The notes beneath the pieces are model-generated. The model was given only the letters and a program-made list of their open reading frames with translations. It did no database searches and was not told the origin of the DNA. This document shows positions 6,670 through 10,061 of a stretch of 10,061 nucleotides of DNA, in pieces. Origin of the DNA: Deltaproteobacteria bacterium (GTDB lineage: Bacteria > Myxococcota > UBA727 > JABDBI01); assembly GCA_016764955.1 (NCBI GenBank), contig JAESQZ010000193.1, positions 1 to 10,061 of the forward strand. Direction: 5' to 3'. Within the stretch, counting starts at the first letter, position 1, and every line of letters begins with the position of its first letter. A program made the position numbers and the translations under genes.

Positions 6670-9600
6670 AATTCCAATTGGTATACTTCGAAAAGAAACG
6701 CCTAATATCATCGGCAAAACCGATAGCATCTCGAAGTTCTCTTTTTTTGTTGTCTGTTTTTTTATTAAGATCTCGCTCATTGCAAGGTTCCAAATATGCT
6801 TCTTTACAGCTTGGGTGAGAAGCTCCGCAACACTGGCCCTGCACCCTTGTTTGTAAACATTTACAAGCTTGAACATCAGATTGAGCATCACAGCCTTCTA
6901 AAACTTCCAATTCATCTTTTAAGCTATTGAGATTAACCAAGTAGTCATAAGCAATTGGCTCTGCGCCAATTTTGTCAGCCCAGTATTGTCTCCCATCAAT
7001 TGGGCTTTGGAATTCAATAGTGTCTACCCCTCTGTTCTCGGTGTTTCGAATATCATCACTGTCTCCTTTTAACCTAATGCTCATCGAATAAATCGGGTTT
7101 TCTTCAGAACCCTGTGGAATCGATAGCAGTGCGCTAGAGTAGTAAAGCGCTCTAAAAGAAAGCATATCTGCCATCGCTGGCATCACGGGCATCAGCCCTA
7201 TATAATCTGGTTTTTTAAGCGTAATTGGATCTAAAATATTTCGATGAACAAGCTCGCCTTTTGGCGTCATCAAAGGCCCTAGTGACTCCCAGTCTGAGCG
7301 TATAAGCTTTGAAAACAAACCCGTCACTTCATTCGGGAACATGCGATACCAGCTCATTTTAAAAAGTTTGTCTTCTTTTAAGTCGTCGACTCTTGGAAAT
7401 AGCGACCCGCCTGGGCTAGCAAGAAAACGGCCCGCCGCCAGTTTGGTATAGATACTTCCCACATAATTAAGGTGAAAGTCCTCATAATCATTGTTGAAAT
7501 CAATGCTTAAGGGGCGCCCATCCCCCAAATCAATCTTACCATAAGCGTGTCCGGCCACCGGCGCTCGTCGCCCAAACAAATCTTTGTTGGTTACATTGTC
7601 TCGTGCACAGTCATCCAATTTATCAACTGATCGCATGACGTTCGGCTTATCAGGCGTTGTTAGATATTCTCCTGAAAGCGGATGCCCCAAAACATGGGCA
7701 TAATGATTTAAACCCGTCACCGAGGCGGCCAAGTAGTCTTTGGCGGCATCTGAATTTTTAAAATCAGGATCAGTCAACATATGGTAGCCATACCAGCGCA
7801 TGATTTTGTTAAAGTCATTCAAAACACCTAAATCTCTAGAGACGACGCTGCCTACAGCCATATCTGGGTCCCAAATGCGATCTCGCGCAAAATGGGTTGT
7901 AAAATAGTGAGCCCAATATTTGGTTCGATTCCAAGCAGCTCGTGTTCGCATATCTGCACCGACATCAAATGCCTGGCAGGTCGCATCGTACTCTCCAGAA
8001 CCATCTACACAAAAACGATAAGGCACTCGATTGTTGATTGCTTTGTCAGTTTGATAATGAGCCCACTTTCGTTCATTAATGGCTTTAATATCTGCCACCA
8101 AATCAACCGGGATTTTGTGCCAGTCATTTAAAAATAACCATCGTCCAATGTCTTGATTTTCTGCAAGTTTTGTATTTTTAAATACTTCTACCAGCTGGCC
8201 ATAGCCAAAGAAAATGGCCGCTTTATCATAAGGTCCTAGGCCAGATACATCGGCATTCCAAGAACCATGGTAATCCATAATCGACGAGTACATATACTCT
8301 TGTTGGCGCAAGCAATCTTGTGTACTTAAAAATGCTCCCCAAGTATCACTGGCTCGTTTTTGACAACGAACCATTCTCAACCAATAAGGCGAGTTTTCAT
8401 CAATCTTAGAAAAGGCTTCTGAAAATTTTCTAGGCAGTGATTCGATTTCCCAAAACTCATGGCCGTAATTCACCGGATCAGCTGAGCCTGAAAAATTATG
8501 CATCAAGCCTAAATTGTGTCCGACTTCATGTAGCATCGTCGCCACATAAACTGCCTCACGAATACGCATGAATCGACTGCGAGGCTCTTCGTTTTTCAGC
8601 TGAAGTGCAATTCCTATAACCAAATTATCAATAAACTCGGGTGGCTCTAAAACACCCTCAAAGTATTTTTTAAATTGCTCTTCTTGACTCTCAAAATAAC
8701 CAAGCGGATTTAAAGTATCGAGATATGCCTTCGCAAAAGAAGTAATCTCTTTGGCGACATCTAAGCGAGCGCTCTCCATCTCTTTGGAAAAATAGGTTTT
8801 TTCGCCCTGAAGCTGGTGAGACATTCGAGCAGCAGCGCTTTCATTGGGCAGATTTTCTTGTTCTTTCTTAATTTGCGCCATTTTTTGCTGCATGTATTTA
8901 TGAACATCACTTCCAAATATAACTTCTCCGAGTCTCGACTCTCCCATCATGAGGCCCATCATATCCAATGCACCTCGAGCCCTTTGGTCGATGTACCAAA
9001 GATTGACGTTTGCTTGTGATTGAATAATCTCACCCGTGTCCATATCCGCAAACATGGGTCCATAACCACTCCACGGTGTCATGGCGCGCTTGTTAATGAG
9101 ATTCATTAAATTATATCGCAAATCGCCTGGTCGCTGATACTTGAACTCGTTCTTGGTTCCTTGAGTATAATACTCAAGCGCAGCGCAAACATGCTCCAAA
9201 TCATCCAGCGCATTGGCTTCTTGTATATGAAGCTGCGTAAATGAAAGGCCATTCAGAGAATCATTGGCTTGATTGATGTTGCTTTCAATATCTTCTATCG
9301 AATAGCCAGCGCTTTCTTCCACTTGTTTTTTCAAGTCACCAACAAGCCATTTTTTAATATTAGCAACACGACAATCGTTTTCTTTTAAAACAAACATATC
9401 TGGGACATCATGCTTTGTTGGGTACTGGTCTTTTCTAATCTCAAAGACCAATTCTTTAAAAACATTATTCCATTCTGTGGCCACGCGACGAGAAGCTGCC
9501 ATGAGCGTTTTTGGGTGTGAAACACTGGTGTAATAAATTATTGGTTTTGGAGAACCGTCTTCATTCCAAATATTAAAGCGTGTGGCATTGTAATTTTTTT

Positions 9601-10061
9601 GGCTCTCTAGGCGACCTCGAAAACGATCCCATTTTTGCTGGCCACTAATAGACGTTCTAAAAAATCCAAACTGATCAAAAAGTTTATTGGTATAATTAAG
9701 AGGCTGATAGCTAGATTTTTCAGGCTTCCTCATAAAAGAGTATCGGACATCAAATACCAGCGCCGATCCATCTCCCCTAAAGGCCTCCCCATAATCTCCA
9801 TAAGCAGCAGCCTCGTCTGCTGTCGCGCTCTGTCTACTGGTGATTTCAAAATAACCATCTTCGAATCTAGAGCGTTTTGGATTACCAGGCTCATCTTGGC
9901 CAATCATGAAAGCTGTTTTGCTCGAGAAAGTCTTGCCAGTATCTTCTCGTTTCAAATCGGATAGCGCATCTTTACTAAAGTCCACTTCAATAAATTGACG
10001 TTTGTACCAACTTGTATTTTTGACTTTCGTGAGGACATTTCCTCGCACAGCAGTCGTCGCG
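6668..10061 (-). CDS. Giant zinc metalloprotease (copy A), N-terminus outside the window
   Basis: 1130 complete codons are visible and the frame stays open to the right edge, so the gene is partial at its 5' end. The GTG at 10048 is an internal Val, not a start. Alignment by eye of SWYKRQF (Trp18 of the visible part) with PWHKRQY (Trp133 of copy B) suggests about 115 residues are missing, presumably including a signal peptide. The site HEVGHNLGLMH gives His511, Glu512, His515 and His521, and SSIMDYH gives Met595. FGFFRT (131-136), TGEII (342-346), EFID and an RDRI motif match copy B in order. Copy A differs by an insertion between zinc site and Met-turn, holding Cys566 and Cys583, and by a seven-Cys stretch at 1057-1093. 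A secreted or surface metzincin-like peptidase is likely; its substrate is unknown. Confidence 0.88.
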   Translation of the reverse strand, partial: ATTAVRGNVLTKVKNTSWYKRQFIEVDFSKDALSDLKREDTGKTFSSKTAFMIGQDEPGNPKRSRFEDGYFEITSRQSATADEAAAYGDYGEAFRGDGSALVFDVRYSFMRKPEKSSYQPLNYTNKLFDQFGFFRTSISGQQKWDRFRGRLESQKNYNATRFNIWNEDGSPKPIIYYTSVSHPKTLMAASRRVATEWNNVFKELVFEIRKDQYPTKHDVPDMFVLKENDCRVANIKKWLVGDLKKQVEESAGYSIEDIESNINQANDSLNGLSFTQLHIQEANALDDLEHVCAALEYYTQGTKNEFKYQRPGDLRYNLMNLINKRAMTPWSGYGPMFADMDTGEIIQSQANVNLWYIDQRARGALDMMGLMMGESRLGEVIFGSDVHKYMQQKMAQIKKEQENLPNESAAARMSHQLQGEKTYFSKEMESARLDVAKEITSFAKAYLDTLNPLGYFESQEEQFKKYFEGVLEPPEFIDNLVIGIALQLKNEEPRSRFMRIREAVYVATMLHEVGHNLGLMHNFSGSADPVNYGHEFWEIESLPRKFSEAFSKIDENSPYWLRMVRCQKRASDTWGAFLSTQDCLRQQEYMYSSIMDYHGSWNADVSGLGPYDKAAIFFGYGQLVEVFKNTKLAENQDIGRWLFLNDWHKIPVDLVADIKAINERKWAHYQTDKAINNRVPYRFCVDGSGEYDATCQAFDVGADMRTRAAWNRTKYWAHYFTTHFARDRIWDPDMAVGSVVSRDLGVLNDFNKIMRWYGYHMLTDPDFKNSDAAKDYLAASVTGLNHYAHVLGHPLSGEYLTTPDKPNVMRSVDKLDDCARDNVTNKDLFGRRAPVAGHAYGKIDLGDGRPLSIDFNNDYEDFHLNYVGSIYTKLAAGRFLASPGGSLFPRVDDLKEDKLFKMSWYRMFPNEVTGLFSKLIRSDWESLGPLMTPKGELVHRNILDPITLKKPDYIGLMPVMPAMADMLSFRALYYSSALLSIPQGSEENPIYSMSIRLKGDSDDIRNTENRGVDTIEFQSPIDGRQYWADKIGAEPIAYDYLVNLNSLKDELEVLEGCDAQSDVQACKCLQTRVQGQCCGASHPSCKEAYLEPCNERDLNKKTDNKKRELRDAIGFADDIRRFFSKYTNWN

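Noticed and set aside
6657..6677. Upstream ATG (6677) as start of copy B
   Set aside because: It would add seven residues before a clean lipoprotein signal peptide, lies inside copy A, and the AGGGG site is correctly spaced for 6656 instead.
6562..6891. 109-aa minus-strand frame spanning the A/B junction
   Set aside because: It overlaps both proteases in another frame and would read across the lipoprotein signal region; no support.
10046..10048. GTG as the start codon of copy A
   Set aside because: The frame is open upstream to the window edge, and the paralogue has about 115 more residues before the matching block, so this is an internal Val codon.

Overview
The window looks like a piece of a Gram-negative, proteobacterium-like chromosome of moderate GC. 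The evidence is a lipoprotein signal with a non-Asp +2 residue, Shine-Dalgarno-led genes, a bacterial tRNA-Ala with encoded CCA, and palindromic 'GTTGTCATNCCAGCGAAGGC' intergenic repeats of a kind common in proteobacteria. The taxon cannot be fixed from the sequence. A Bdellovibrionota/Oligoflexia-like or gammaproteobacterial (Legionellales-like) source would fit the giant metzincin-type lipoproteins and the nucleotide-carrier-like MFS protein, but this is inference.

Layout. Positions 1-261 hold no convincing gene, only AT-rich sequence followed by a GC-rich, hairpin-prone stretch. A small putative exported protein follows (262-642, +). It converges on a tRNA-Ala(CGC) gene (654-729, -). The tRNA promoter runs into a 79-bp MITE-like inverted repeat (755-833). 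Next come two overlapping plus-strand genes: a 12-TM transporter related to ATP/ADP-translocase-like MFS proteins (890-2119) and a TIGR01777/YfcH-type NAD(P)-binding epimerase-like protein (2106-3020). A convergent intergenic gap (3021-3122) holds a full and a half copy of the same repeat family.

The remaining 70% of the window (3123-10061) is a minus-strand operon of two very large paralogous zinc metalloproteases with HExxHxxGxxH motifs and a downstream Met-turn. The upstream one (copy A) runs off the right edge, with about 115 residues missing by comparison with its paralogue. The downstream one (copy B) is complete and is a predicted outer-membrane lipoprotein of 1177 aa. The genes are 11 bp apart, and the ribosome binding site of B overlaps the stop codon of A, so co-translation at a matched level is likely.

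The two proteases share their order of blocks from end to end but differ in discrete modules. Copy A carries about 42 extra residues between the zinc site and the Met-turn, and a seven-cysteine cluster near its C-terminus. This looks like an old tandem duplication that has diverged in function. It is the most distinctive content of the window, together with the repeat element whose arms differ only by compensating base changes.
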